Shown in pieces: positions 1 through 8,415 of a stretch of 43,797 nt of DNA; position 1 is the stretch's first letter, and the number at the start of each line of letters is the position of its first letter. The position numbers were made by a program, and so were the translations under genes. Source of the DNA: JALYUA01 sp038203955 (lineage in GTDB: Bacteria > Acidobacteriota > Thermoanaerobaculia > UBA5066 > Gp7-AA6); NCBI GenBank assembly GCA_038203955.1, contig JBBRDK010000021.1, forward strand, positions 1-43,797. The letters run 5' to 3'. The notes beneath the pieces were generated by a model. It made no database searches. It was not told the origin of the DNA and was given only the letters and a program-made list of their open reading frames with translations.

Positions 1-420
1 CTCCGGCGCGAGCGTCCGGCCGAGGGCCGCCCTGGCGCCGAGAGTCGGAAAGAAGCTTCCCGAGACGAACGCGGTCTGGATTCGCGCCGGCTCTCCCGAT
101 CCCGTCAGGTTCATTCCCGTGAGGCCGGGGACGAAGGTGAACGCGGCGACGCTCGAAAATCCCACCGGCGTGCGCGCGAGGTCTTCGAAATCCTGGGGCG
201 AAAAGGTGTCGTCCGGCCGCGCCGAGGATGGGCGGACGTGTCCCACGCGGACCAGCCTTCCGCTGTCGGCGAAGGGGAGCGGCCGCCACAGCACGGACCG
301 GACGATCGAGAAGATGGCGGTATTCGCGCCGATGCCGAGCGCGAGGGTCGCGATCGCCGCCGCGGCGAAACCGGGGCTCCGAGCGAGAGTGCGCAGAGCG
401 TGCCGCAGGTCCTGGATCAT
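1..420 (-). CDS. ADOP-type ABC transporter permease, N-terminal part (gene runs off left edge)
   Basis: The frame reads 140 codons from an ATG at 418-420 (minus) to the window edge without a stop, so the C-terminal part is missing. It starts MIQDLRHALRTLARSPGF, has a first membrane segment with LALGIGANTAIFS, then periplasmic MacB_PCD-like sequence. This start is nearly the same as that of the complete permease at 466-2886, so the two are tandem paralogues. ADOP permeases pair with MacB-type ATPases and are thought to export substrates or act in periplasmic efflux; the substrate is unknown. It lies 45 bp beyond the stop of the first permease and is probably the last visible gene of the adaptor-ATPase-permease operon. 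Confidence 0.85.
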   Translation of the reverse strand, partial: MIQDLRHALRTLARSPGFAAAAIATLALGIGANTAIFSIVRSVLWRPLPFADSGRLVRVGHVRPSSARPDDTFSPQDFEDLARTPVGFSSVAAFTFVPGLTGMNLTGSGEPARIQTAFVSGSFFPTLGARAALGRTLAPE

Positions 421-465
421 GGCGTCTCCCTTTCCCGCGCGCGAGCCGGCCCGCGGCGCGCCCTC

Positions 466-2886
466 TCACTCATGGCGAAGCGCGCTCATCGGGTCGAGCC
501 TCGCGGCGCGCCGCGCCGGAAGGTACGTGGCGAGAAGGGCGATCGAGAGCACGATCGCGGATCCGCCGAAGAACGTGATCGGGTCCGTCGGAGAGATCTC
601 GAACAGCAGACGGGACAGGAACCTCGTCACCAGATACGAGGCGAGGATCCCGGCGGCCGCGCCCGCGAGGCCGAGGACGAGTCCCTGCCGCAGCACCAGG
701 CGAACGATGTCCGCCCGCAGGGCCCCGAGCGCCGAACGAATTCCGATCTCGCGAGTCCGTTGCGCGACCGAATACGAGACGAGCCCGTAGAGACCGATCG
801 CCGCGAGAAGGATCGCGCTGAATCCGAACACGGAAATGAGGGAAATGCTGAATCGCCGTTCCGCGCGGGAATCGGCCCGGAGATCCTCGAGAAGCGCGAC
901 GGCGGCGATCGGCTGTTGCGGGTCGATCGATCGGATGGTTCCGCGGATGCTCCCCGTCAGAGCCAGCGGATCTCCGCCGGAGCGCACGGCGAAAAACATC
1001 GTCCGGCCGAGGAGGGGCGTGAGACGCGGCGCGAGCTGGCGAAAGGGCAGGTAGATCTCGGGGAAGGAGCGGGCCTCCGGATTTTCCCGAATGGTCCCGA
1101 CGACGCCGACGACCGTCATCCACGTGGGGTCGCTTCCGCCGGACCCGAGCCGGACGCGCTTTCCGACGGCGTTCTGGCCCGGGAAAAACTGGCGTGCGGC
1201 GGTCTCATCCAGCAGAGCGGCCGGAAGCGCTACGGCCTCGTCGCGGGAGGTGAAGAGACGGCCCGCGCGCAGCGGAATGCCCATGGCTTCGAAGTAGCCC
1301 GGCGTGACCGGAGAGATCGTCGCGAGCGGCGCCTGGTCCGCGCTGGCCGGCTCGCGTCCCTCCGCCGTGATGGGATTGCGCCACCGGTTGCGGTAGGGAA
1401 AATGCGTCGAGCCTCCGACCGCGCGCACGCCGGGGATCGCGGAAATCTTCTCCCGCGCCTCGGCGAAGAAGGCCTGAATGGACTCTCCCGACGCGTAGCG
1501 CGAGTCCGGCAGGGCGACTTCGAGCGTGAGCACGCCCGCCGCGTCGAAACCGGGGTCCGAAGCGCGGACCCGCAGGAAGCTCCCCGTCAAAAGGCCCGTG
1601 CCGACCATGAGGAGGCAGGCGAGCGCCATTTCCGACACGACGAGCCACGAGCGCAGGCGGCCGCCGGTGCGGTCCGACGTGGCGCCCCGGGCGGCATCCT
1701 GGAGAGGCCCCTGGATCCTCCAGCGGGACATGTGAATCGCCGGGATGACTCCGAAGAGCAGGCCCGTCACGAGGGACGACAGCAGGGCGATGCCGAGGAC
1801 CCCCGCGTCCAGCCGGATCTCCTCCAGGCGGGGGATGTCGGGAGGCGCGATGGAGACGAACACCCGCACGCCCCACACGGCGATCACGGAAGCGAACACG
1901 CCGCCGACCATCCAGAGCGCCAGACTCTCCGTGACGAGCTGGCGGATCAGACGCAGACGGGTCGCTCCGAGGGCGGTGCGGGTGGCGATCTCGCGGCGGC
2001 GGCCCACTCCGCGTGCGAGCAGGAGACTGGCGACGTTTGCGCAGGCGATCAGGAGCACGGCCCCCACGCCCCCGAGCAGCAGCAGGAGCGCCGGCCGCGC
2101 GTCGCCGACGACGCGTTCGCGCAACGGAATCAGGAGGAGGCCCATGCCCGCGTTGTCGTCGGGCCGGGCCTGCCGGAGCCGCCCCGCGATCGCCGCGAGC
2201 TCCGCGCGGGCCTGCACGGATCCCGGCGCGTCCCGGAGCCGTCCGATCACCTTGAGCACGCGCGCGTCGCGCATCTCTCCCGAGGAAAGAGCCGTCACGC
2301 TCAGGGGAACCCAGATTTCCGGAGAGTCCGGCTGGATCGGAAAGCGAAAGCCGGGCGGCATGACGGCCGCGACGCTGTAGGGCTTCGCATCCAGCGTGAT
2401 GCTGCGGCCGACGATGCCGGGATCGGAGTCGAAGACGCGAGACCACAGTCCGTGGCTGATGACGGCGACGTTGGCCTCCCCTTCGCGGAAGAAGCGCCCG
2501 CGCGCGGGCGCGACGCCCAGGAGGCCGAACAGCCCGCCGCTCACGCGCGCGCCCCGCAGGCGCAGCGGTTCTCCCCGCCCGGTGAGATTCAAGAAAGCGA
2601 GGTCCCAGCACTCGAGACCCTCGAAGCTGCGGGCGGCGCCGCGGACCGACTCGAAGTTCGCCGGGGTCAGGTTGATGCCGACCGGTCCCGTGCGCGGATG
2701 GGTCTCGCGCAGCATGACCAGCGCGCCCGGGTTCGCGAACGGAAGCGGCCGGAGAAGAACGCTCCGGACGATCGAGAAGATCGCGGTATTGGCGCCGATC
2801 CCGAGCGCCAGGGTGGCGACCGCCGCCGCGGCGAATCCCGGGCTCCGCACCAGACCGCGGAACGCGTGGCGGAGGTCCTGGAACAT
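466..2886 (-). CDS. ADOP-family ABC transporter permease (MacB/FtsX duplicated)
   Basis: This 806-residue inner-membrane permease has two MacB_PCD/FtsX units in tandem, the layout of Acidobacterial duplicated orphan permeases. A first helix near residues 18-40 contains LALGIGANTAIFS. A periplasmic domain follows, then a helix bundle near 270-440 (GGVGAVLLIACANVASLLLA and others), a second periplasmic domain, and final helices near 690-795 ending LPARRAARLDPMSALRHE, the usual FtsX end. The length of about 800 residues is normal for ADOP. It starts 4 bp after the ATPase stop, so the two are probably translated together and form the transporter, with the adaptor at 3678-4937. Substrate is unknown; macrolide or lipoprotein export by MacB relatives is family knowledge only. 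Confidence 0.93.
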   Translation of the reverse strand: MFQDLRHAFRGLVRSPGFAAAAVATLALGIGANTAIFSIVRSVLLRPLPFANPGALVMLRETHPRTGPVGINLTPANFESVRGAARSFEGLECWDLAFLNLTGRGEPLRLRGARVSGGLFGLLGVAPARGRFFREGEANVAVISHGLWSRVFDSDPGIVGRSITLDAKPYSVAAVMPPGFRFPIQPDSPEIWVPLSVTALSSGEMRDARVLKVIGRLRDAPGSVQARAELAAIAGRLRQARPDDNAGMGLLLIPLRERVVGDARPALLLLLGGVGAVLLIACANVASLLLARGVGRRREIATRTALGATRLRLIRQLVTESLALWMVGGVFASVIAVWGVRVFVSIAPPDIPRLEEIRLDAGVLGIALLSSLVTGLLFGVIPAIHMSRWRIQGPLQDAARGATSDRTGGRLRSWLVVSEMALACLLMVGTGLLTGSFLRVRASDPGFDAAGVLTLEVALPDSRYASGESIQAFFAEAREKISAIPGVRAVGGSTHFPYRNRWRNPITAEGREPASADQAPLATISPVTPGYFEAMGIPLRAGRLFTSRDEAVALPAALLDETAARQFFPGQNAVGKRVRLGSGGSDPTWMTVVGVVGTIRENPEARSFPEIYLPFRQLAPRLTPLLGRTMFFAVRSGGDPLALTGSIRGTIRSIDPQQPIAAVALLEDLRADSRAERRFSISLISVFGFSAILLAAIGLYGLVSYSVAQRTREIGIRSALGALRADIVRLVLRQGLVLGLAGAAAGILASYLVTRFLSRLLFEISPTDPITFFGGSAIVLSIALLATYLPARRAARLDPMSALRHE

Positions 2887-2890
2887 CGGC

Positions 2891-3658
2891 CTAGACGGTG
2901 CCGCGCTGCCGATCCCCGTGTTCCGCGACGAACCCGCTCTCGACTAAGTCCCGCTCCGCGCGTCCGGCTTCCTCTTCTTCGACCACGTGGCCGTCGAAGA
3001 GACGGATCGTGCGGTCCGCGTGCCGGGCGAAGCGAGGATCGTGGGTGACCATGCAGATCGTCGCGCCGTTTCTGTGCAGCTCCTGGAGCAGCGACATGAC
3101 GGCTTCGCCGTTGACGGAGTCGAGGTTGCCGGTGGGCTCGTCGGCAAGGAGGATCAGGGGCTGGCCGACGATGGCGCGCGCCACGGCGACGCGCTGCTGC
3201 TGACCGCCCGAGAGCTGCGAGGGGAAATGCCGCATGCGGTGCGCCATGCCGACGCGCTCTAAGGCCTCCTGCACCCGCTTCTTGCGCTCGGCCGCTCCCA
3301 TCCCTCGATAGGTCAGGGGCAGCTCGACGTTCTCGAAGACCGAAAGGTCCCCGATCAGGTTGAAGCTCTGGAAAATGAATCCGATTTCGCGGTTGCGGAT
3401 CCGGGCCCGCTCGGCGAGATTCAGGTTCTGCGCGGGCTTGCCATTTAAAATGTAGCTTCCGCCCGACGGCGAATCGAGCAGCCCCAGGATCGAGAGGAGC
3501 GTCGATTTCCCGCAGCCCGACGGGCCGGCGATCGACACGAACTCGCCGTTGCGGATGTCGAGGTGCACGCCGGCGAGCGCGTGCGTCTCGACCTCGTCGG
3601 TGAAGAAGACTTTCGTGACGCCTTCGAGGCGAATGACCGGCGTTCCGTTGGCGCTCAT
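2891..3658 (-). CDS. ABC transporter ATP-binding protein, MacB/LolD type
   Basis: This 255-residue ATPase energises the adjacent ADOP permeases from the cytoplasmic side. Walker A is GPSGCGKST at residues 45-53, the Q-loop lies in FIFQSFNLI (94-102), the signature LSGGQQQRVAVARA starts at 149, Walker B is LILLADEPTGNLD with D173/E174, and the H-loop histidine is H206 in MVTHDP. The Q-loop and GNLD wording are typical of the LolD/MacB/FtsE group. The roughly 30-residue acidic tail after the core is not conserved. It lies between the adaptor (19 bp upstream) and the permease (4 bp downstream), one operon read leftward. The start is ATG at 3656-3658. Confidence 0.95.
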   Translation of the reverse strand: MSANGTPVIRLEGVTKVFFTDEVETHALAGVHLDIRNGEFVSIAGPSGCGKSTLLSILGLLDSPSGGSYILNGKPAQNLNLAERARIRNREIGFIFQSFNLIGDLSVFENVELPLTYRGMGAAERKKRVQEALERVGMAHRMRHFPSQLSGGQQQRVAVARAIVGQPLILLADEPTGNLDSVNGEAVMSLLQELHRNGATICMVTHDPRFARHADRTIRLFDGHVVEEEEAGRAERDLVESGFVAEHGDRQRGTV

Positions 3659-3677
3659 GCTTCTCCTTTTCGGGCCG

Positions 3678-4937
3678 CTACTTCAATCGGACGCGGTCGT
3701 ACGCGTCCCACGCACTCATGTCCGACAGGATCACGCGATCTCCGGGCTTCAGTCCCTCGACGATCTGGACCGTATTGACCGAGCTCTTCCCGAGTCGCAC
3801 CTTCACGCGCTGCGCTTCGTCTCCTTCGGAGTTGACGCGGAAGAGGGTGACGAGGTTCTGCTCCTGCCCAAAAGCGGGCCGTCCGACGGAGACGACGTCG
3901 GGAAGAAGGTCGAGCTCGATCGTCCCGTCGACGGAAAGATCGGGCCGGGCGCCCTTCGGAAGCTCGGCCTTCAGAGCGACGTCGACCGTCACCGTGCCGT
4001 TCTGCACCGAGGGGTCCACGCGGGAGACCTTGCCCTGTACGATGCCGTTGCGCGTGTCGATCGAGGCCGGCTGGCCGATGCCGATGTCCTTCGCCTGCGT
4101 CTCGGCGATCTTCAGCTGCGCTTTGAGCTTGTTCGGCTGAACGACTTTCGCCAGGGTCGTGCCCGGGACCACCCGCTGGCCGACCTGGAGGGGAAGCTCC
4201 TGCAGCACGCCGGCGATTCCGGCGCGCACGTGTAGCGCCTCGAGCTGCGAGCGCTTCAGATCCGCGAGGGCGCGGAGCTGCTCGACTTTCGCGCGCTGGA
4301 CGTCTTCCTGAGCCTTCGCGGAGTCCGAGTACACGGCGAGACGCTTGTGCTCGATCTCGTTACGGGTGGCGAGCTCCTCCGCCCGCACGCGCGAGAGCTT
4401 CAGCGTCAGATTGGCGACGAGACCGTCCTTGAAGAGACCCTCGTTGGTTTCCGCCGTCAACTGGGCCTGGTGAAAGTCGGACTGGATCGTCGCGGCCGCG
4501 GCCTGCTGGTCCATCAGCTCCTTCTGGAGGCGCACCCGCGTATTGGTCATCTCGGCCTGCGCCGCCTTCAGCTGCCAGTCCGCGTCGAGCGCGTCCCGCT
4601 GGAGCTCCGGGTTCGACATCTCGAGCAGGATCGCGGTCGGCTCGACGGTGCTTCCGGGCTGGATCAACAGCCGCTCGATCCGCGCATCGGTCGACGCGGA
4701 AATCTGGAGAATGCCTTCCGACTCCGGCACGAGCGAGCCCGGCCCCCGGACCTCGCGGCGCATCGGTCCGCGCTTGACGGTGTCCATCCACACCGCGCTT
4801 TTCTCGACGGTCGGCGCCGCCGGCTTCAACCGGGACAGGCCGAGCGTAATGAGCAGCACGACGGCGACGCCGGCTCCCGCGAGGAGGATCCGCTTGCGCT
4901 TGCGCTTCTGAGAGAGGTCTTCTCGAACGATATCCAT
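3678..4937 (-). CDS. Periplasmic adaptor (MacA/HlyD-like membrane fusion protein)
   Basis: This 419-residue adaptor would bridge the ABC permease to an outer-membrane channel. The N-terminus is basic (DLSQKRKRKR), followed by one membrane helix near residues 16-36. Then come a barrel-sandwich half, a long alpha-hairpin coiled coil rich in Glu, Gln and Ala, the second lipoyl half (VRAGIAGVLQELPLQVGQRV), a beta-barrel and a C-terminal membrane-proximal domain (VEGLKPGDRVILS). The open frame extends to an ATG at 5018. I prefer the ATG at 4935-4937 because the extra 27 residues look unlike a signal anchor and the chosen start puts the basic patch and helix where MacA has them. Neither start has a strong ribosome binding site. 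It is the first gene of the efflux operon. Confidence 0.88.
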   Translation of the reverse strand: MDIVREDLSQKRKRKRILLAGAGVAVVLLITLGLSRLKPAAPTVEKSAVWMDTVKRGPMRREVRGPGSLVPESEGILQISASTDARIERLLIQPGSTVEPTAILLEMSNPELQRDALDADWQLKAAQAEMTNTRVRLQKELMDQQAAAATIQSDFHQAQLTAETNEGLFKDGLVANLTLKLSRVRAEELATRNEIEHKRLAVYSDSAKAQEDVQRAKVEQLRALADLKRSQLEALHVRAGIAGVLQELPLQVGQRVVPGTTLAKVVQPNKLKAQLKIAETQAKDIGIGQPASIDTRNGIVQGKVSRVDPSVQNGTVTVDVALKAELPKGARPDLSVDGTIELDLLPDVVSVGRPAFGQEQNLVTLFRVNSEGDEAQRVKVRLGKSSVNTVQIVEGLKPGDRVILSDMSAWDAYDRVRLK

Positions 4938-5072
4938 CGTTCTCGACAAGGGCGAAGCGCGTGCCAGGGGGATCGCGGGCATCCCACTGAAACCAAACGC
5001 GGTCATGGCGCGGGACACGGCGTCGATGGCCGCTCGCGGGACTCGGGTGTTCGGATGCGAACAGTCGTCGGG

Positions 5073-5114
5073 GTCAGTTGTCAGTCGTCAGTTGTGAGTT
5101 GTCGGTTCTCAGTT
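5073..5114 (+). repeat. Heptanucleotide tandem repeat array A (6 units)
   Basis: Six consecutive 7-bp units fill this stretch without gaps: GTCAGTT, GTCAGTC, GTCAGTT, GTGAGTT, GTCGGTT, CTCAGTT. The tract continues with TTC. It lies between the secreted repeat-protein gene (stop at 5152) and the adaptor gene (start at 4937), both on the minus strand. A period of 7 cannot keep a reading frame. Read in the phase GTTGTCA, the units match those of arrays B and C in form (GTT-NNN-A). Confidence 0.85.
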
Positions 5115-5151
5115 TTCTGGCGCCGCCGGATTCGAACGGAGACGAGGACGC

Positions 5152-6150
5152 TCAGTCCGTCCGTCCGTGGATCCGGCGGGAGACGAGCTCGTCGACCGAC
5201 ACGTTGCGGTCGCGCGCCTGGACGCGCCGCACGAAGTCGATCGTGACGTTGTGGATCCGCATCGAGACGAGGTCGTCGACGGGAACGTGACGGAAGCCGA
5301 GCTCCGAAAGCTCCCAGACGAATCCCGGGTCGACACCGTGAATCTTCATCGACACCAGCTGGTCCGCGGGAATGCGCTCGTAACCGAGTGCGCGAAGCTC
5401 GCGGACGTACTCGGGCGTGGCGCCGTGAATCCGCATCGAGACGAGCTGATCCGCCGGGATGCGCTCGTAGCCCTGCGACGAAAGGTCGCGGATCATCGCC
5501 GGGGAGACTCCGTGAATTCGGAAAGCGATCAGCTGGTCCGCCGGCAGCCGGCGGTATCCGAGCGTCTGGAGGTCGCGGACGAATTCCACGCTGACGCCGT
5601 GGATGCGCATCGCGATGAGCTGGTCCGCCGACAGCTCCTCGTAGCCGAGGGCGCGCAGGTCCTGAATGAAGCCGCGGCTCACGTCATGCATCGCCATCGA
5701 ATAGATCTGCTCCGAGGACAGAGATCCGCGGCCGGACGAACTCCAGGCGCGCTCGAAGTCGGGATTGGCCGCAAAGCGGAAACGTCCGGCGCCGCCTTTG
5801 GAATCGAGATGGCCCTCGAAGGTGAAGGTGCCCGCATCCCGGACGAGAGAGAAGCGGGCCGGGACCTCGTCGCGGCCGGCGGGGCGGCGCAGATCCCGAA
5901 GCTCCTCCAGCCGGAATCCGGACGAGCTCTGCGAGTGGTGACTGCCGGAGCGCCGTTCCATGGAAAGCTGGACGAGGCCGTCTTCCCGGTCGAAGTCCAG
6001 AAACCAGCGTCCCTCGAGTCCGGCGGCCGCGCCCTCGCCCGGGTCCGGCACCGTCGCGGCGGCCCCGGCGGGAGAGTCCGCGGCGGTGGAGAAGAGAAGA
6101 ACGGCGAGGCTTGCCGCAAAGAGAGCGCGGAGAGGGCGAGTCGAGGTCAT
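5152..6150 (-). CDS. Secreted protein with beta-rich N-terminal domain and seven 29-residue RIHG repeats
   Basis: I know no named family for this 332-residue protein. It opens with a signal peptide (basic MTSTRPLR, hydrophobic core ALFAASLAVLLF, Ala-rich cleavage region). A presumably beta-rich domain follows at about residues 45-135 (GRWFLDFDREDGLVQLSMER ... FSLVRDAGTFTFEGHLD). From about residue 145 to the end there are roughly seven 29-residue repeats with consensus VTPEFVRDLRALGYxxLPAD, then QLIAMRIHG; each looks like two short helices. The start at 6148-6150 has GGAG about 7 bp upstream and overlaps the upstream stop (ATGA), so translation is probably coupled. Length as a separate protein seems complete. 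It is the last gene of the blaI-M56 operon, so BlaI control is likely. An envelope or binding role is inference. Confidence 0.85.
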   Translation of the reverse strand: MTSTRPLRALFAASLAVLLFSTAADSPAGAAATVPDPGEGAAAGLEGRWFLDFDREDGLVQLSMERRSGSHHSQSSSGFRLEELRDLRRPAGRDEVPARFSLVRDAGTFTFEGHLDSKGGAGRFRFAANPDFERAWSSSGRGSLSSEQIYSMAMHDVSRGFIQDLRALGYEELSADQLIAMRIHGVSVEFVRDLQTLGYRRLPADQLIAFRIHGVSPAMIRDLSSQGYERIPADQLVSMRIHGATPEYVRELRALGYERIPADQLVSMKIHGVDPGFVWELSELGFRHVPVDDLVSMRIHNVTIDFVRRVQARDRNVSVDELVSRRIHGRTD

Positions 6151-7061
6151 CGGAAGCTCCTTTTTTCGAACCGGGCCTCGAGCAGATCGCCGACTGAGAG
6201 GTGGGCTCGCGCGTCCTGGTTCAACCGGCGGATCTCGTCCGCCGTCATGCCATGAATCCGAAGCCCGGTGAGGTCGTCGGGCGGGAGGTTGTTGTAGCCC
6301 TCGCGCGCCAGCGACCGGACGAAGTCGCCGGTCACGCCGTGGATGCGCAACGCCGTCGCGGCCTCGGCGCCGGGCATCCGAACGCCCGGCTGGTGCATCT
6401 CGCGCAGGAACTCGGGCGTCACGGCGTGGATGCGGAATGCGACGGCGTCGTCGGCGGAGAGCGACGGAAAACCGGCGGCCTTGATTGCCTGGACGAACGC
6501 GGCGTCCACCCCGTGGATCCGGAAGGCCGTCAGCTCCTCGAGCCCCGCGTTCGGAAATCCCGCCGCGCGCATCTGTTCGGCGTAGCGCGCGTCGACGCCG
6601 TGGATGCGGGCCGAGACGAGCTCGTCCAGCGTCGGCCGCGAGCCCTTCGGGCCCGGCCACGCCGCGGCGTCGCGCGGCTGGACGCCATGGATCCGGAGGC
6701 TGACCGCCTGCTCCGCCGTCACGGGGCTATACCCCGCCTGACGGAACCCTTCGAGATACGGCGGGGTGACCGAGTGAATGCGAAGCGATTCTGCCTCCTC
6801 CGCGGTCATCCCGGAAAGACCGGCCGCCGAGATGGCGCGGACCCAGTCGGGGGTGACTCCATGGATGCGAAACGCGATGCAGCGCCCCAGAGTGACCGAT
6901 CCGAAAATCTTCTGGAATTAAGCGATGTCTTCCGTCGAAACGCCGTGAACCCGGAGCGCGATGAGCTCGTCGGTGCTGGCGCGCTTGTAGCCGAGCGACG
7001 CGATCTCACGCAGGAACTCCGGCGTGACGCCGTGCCGGCGGAGCGAGACGAGCTCCTCGTC
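5155..7061 (-). repeat. Array of about sixteen 29-residue RIHG coding repeats across three reading segments
   Basis: A 29-codon unit ending in [RK][IV]H[GSAN] recurs from 7061 down to 5155 on the minus strand: about 1.5 units behind the M56 linker, about 8 in the 6147-6917 segment, and about 7 in the secreted protein. Spacing between H-G-V marks is 29 residues except for 28 (counting the stop) across the TAA at 6918-6920. Units in the secreted protein are more alike (LGYERIPADQLVSMRIHG twice) than those upstream, suggesting more recent duplication or homogenisation there. Confidence 0.85.
6147..6809 (-). CDS. RIHG-repeat protein segment, probably the detached C-terminal part of the M56 protein
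   Basis: From the ATG at 6807-6809 this reads 220 residues made almost wholly of 29-residue units (for example VTGDFVRSLAREGYNNLPPD, then DLTGLRIHG), ending in a basic tail (ARFEKRSFR). It has no signal peptide or membrane helix. The same frame is open back to 6917 and codes for another full unit (AFRIHGVTPDWVRAISAAG) for which no ATG or GTG start exists. So the 6809 start is probably not the natural N-terminus. The frame equals that of the preceding fragment 6918-7289, separated from it only by TAA. The stop overlaps the next start (ATGA at 6147-6150). Either a separately translated repeat protein or the cut-off tail of an M56-repeat fusion; I favour the second. Confidence 0.6.
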   Translation of the reverse strand: MTAEEAESLRIHSVTPPYLEGFRQAGYSPVTAEQAVSLRIHGVQPRDAAAWPGPKGSRPTLDELVSARIHGVDARYAEQMRAAGFPNAGLEELTAFRIHGVDAAFVQAIKAAGFPSLSADDAVAFRIHAVTPEFLREMHQPGVRMPGAEAATALRIHGVTGDFVRSLAREGYNNLPPDDLTGLRIHGMTADEIRRLNQDARAHLSVGDLLEARFEKRSFR

Positions 7062-7289
7062 GCGCAATCCGGACGGTGCTTGCGGGAGCGCCGGCTCGGC
7101 CTCGACGATCGGGTCGGGCGCGTCCGCAACGGCGGGGGCGACGGCCGCGGGCGCGGGAGCGAGCGCCGGCGAGGACGCGGCGACGGCGACGGCCGGGACG
7201 GGCGCCGTTTCCGGCGCGGGGGCCAAACGGCGTTTCGGGGGCACGGCGCGAACCGCTGGCACAGCGGGGATCGGCCCCTTCGGGGGGGA
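6918..7289 (-). pseudogene. Frame-shifted continuation of the M56 protein: Pro/Ala linker plus 1.5 RIHG repeats
   Basis: In the frame starting TCC at 7287-7289 the DNA codes for PPKGPIPAVPAVRAVPPKRR, an Ala/Pro-rich linker, then DEELVSLRRHGVTPEFLREI and a second unit ending at TAA (6918-6920). The M56 frame arrives at the C7 run (7282-7288) reading AVAGAVPP. Removing one C joins AVAGAVPP directly to KGPIPAV. Beyond the run the original M56 frame becomes Arg-rich and unlike protein, as expected of a wrong frame. I therefore read this as the true C-terminal part of the M56 protein, put out of frame by one base. Confidence 0.7.
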
Positions 7290-8415
7290 CGGCGCCGGCG
7301 ACCGCGGGAGTTACGGGGAGCGCGAGGGCCGGGAGCGCCCGCGGGGAGGCGGCGTAGAGGCCGTCGTCCGCCAGCGGAGAGACGCGAGCGGCCGCGAACG
7401 CGAGAACGACGCAAGCGAGTCCGAGCGCTCCCGCGGCCCGCGAGCGGGGACGCGCGTGTGGCGAGCCCGCCGCCTCCGGAAAGAGCCGCGCGATGCGGCC
7501 AAACAGCTGGCCGCCGTCGGCGGCGAGGGCCACCGCGCCGGTCCGCCCGGGATTGCGGCGCTCCTCGAGGTCGACGAGCGCGCGCGCATAGACGATCGCG
7601 TCGCCGGTGGCGGCGACGGCGAGATCGTCGCAGCAGTTCTCGCGCTCGACGCGGATCCGGCCGGAGACCCACCAGACGGCCGGGTGGTAGAAGAGCAGGG
7701 TCTCAGCCGCGCTCTGGATCAGGTTGACGAGGTAGTCGTGGCGGCGGATGTGCGCGAGCTCGTGCGCGAGCAGCGCCTCGATCTGTTTGACGGGCACACC
7801 GGTGAGAGACGAAACCGGGAGGAGCACCGCCGGCCGGAAAACTCCGAGGGCGACGGGGACCTGTAGCGCGGCCGATTCGAGGACGCGCACCGGGGTCGAA
7901 AGAGCCAGCCGACGCAAGAGCCGTTCAACGGAGGCGAGAATCTCCGGGCGCGCCGGAGCCGTCGCGAGAAGGGCGAGCCGGCCGGCGCTCCGCCATCCGA
8001 TCAGGAGGCGAAGCGAAAGAACGAGCACGCCGGAAAACCAGCCGGCGAGAAGGAGTCTCGACGCGGATCCGACGCGGTCGCGCGAGCCGTTTCCGGTAGC
8101 GGGAGAGGGCGGAGAAAACGCGCCCGGGGAACCGCCCGGCAGCTCGACAGCGGGAGACGCCGCCGCGGCCGGGGCGGGCCGCCCGGGCGCGCCCGCGCGG
8201 TGGAGGAAATTGGCGGCGGGCACGAGAACCATGATCGCGAGCGCCGCGCACGCGAGCGCGTACCGCAGCTGCGGTCCCGCTCGGCGGCGCCGTGCCACCA
8301 GGTCAAACAGCGCCAGGGTCCCGGCGACCGTCGCGCCCTGCCAGAGGAAATCGAGAAGCGTCCGGGCGAGGGCGCGCGCGGCGGGAGCGTCGAAGATGCC
8401 CGCCCACGCGGTCAC
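7006..8415 (-). CDS. BlaR1-like M56 family metallopeptidase (frameshifted near its C-terminus)
   Basis: This is a membrane zinc peptidase of the BlaR1/MecR1 family, which in characterised systems relieves BlaI repression. As written it is 469 residues, of which about 376 are credible. Helices lie near residues 20-40, 52-71 and 121-141. The zinc motif HELAH is at 218-222, and the third ligand is probably E259 in ERENCCDD. No penicillin-binding sensor domain follows. Instead there is a Pro/Ala linker and, after correcting one C in the C7 run at 7282-7288, RIHG repeats. The start is GTG (8413-8415), overlapping the blaI stop as GTGA, the usual blaI-blaR1 arrangement. The last 93 residues as written are out of frame. 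Confidence 0.85.
   Translation of the reverse strand: MTAWAGIFDAPAARALARTLLDFLWQGATVAGTLALFDLVARRRRAGPQLRYALACAALAIMVLVPAANFLHRAGAPGRPAPAAAASPAVELPGGSPGAFSPPSPATGNGSRDRVGSASRLLLAGWFSGVLVLSLRLLIGWRSAGRLALLATAPARPEILASVERLLRRLALSTPVRVLESAALQVPVALGVFRPAVLLPVSSLTGVPVKQIEALLAHELAHIRRHDYLVNLIQSAAETLLFYHPAVWWVSGRIRVERENCCDDLAVAATGDAIVYARALVDLEERRNPGRTGAVALAADGGQLFGRIARLFPEAAGSPHARPRSRAAGALGLACVVLAFAAARVSPLADDGLYAASPRALPALALPVTPAVAGAVPPEGADPRCASGSRRAPETPFGPRAGNGARPGRRRRRVLAGARSRARGRRPRRCGRARPDRRGRAGAPASTVRIARRGARLAPPARRHAGVPA

Noticed and set aside
238..3048. 936-codon open frame on the plus strand over the ABC operon
   Set aside because: It is antisense to the permease and ATPase, rich in Arg/Asp/Glu/His without domains; a common artefact in high-GC DNA.
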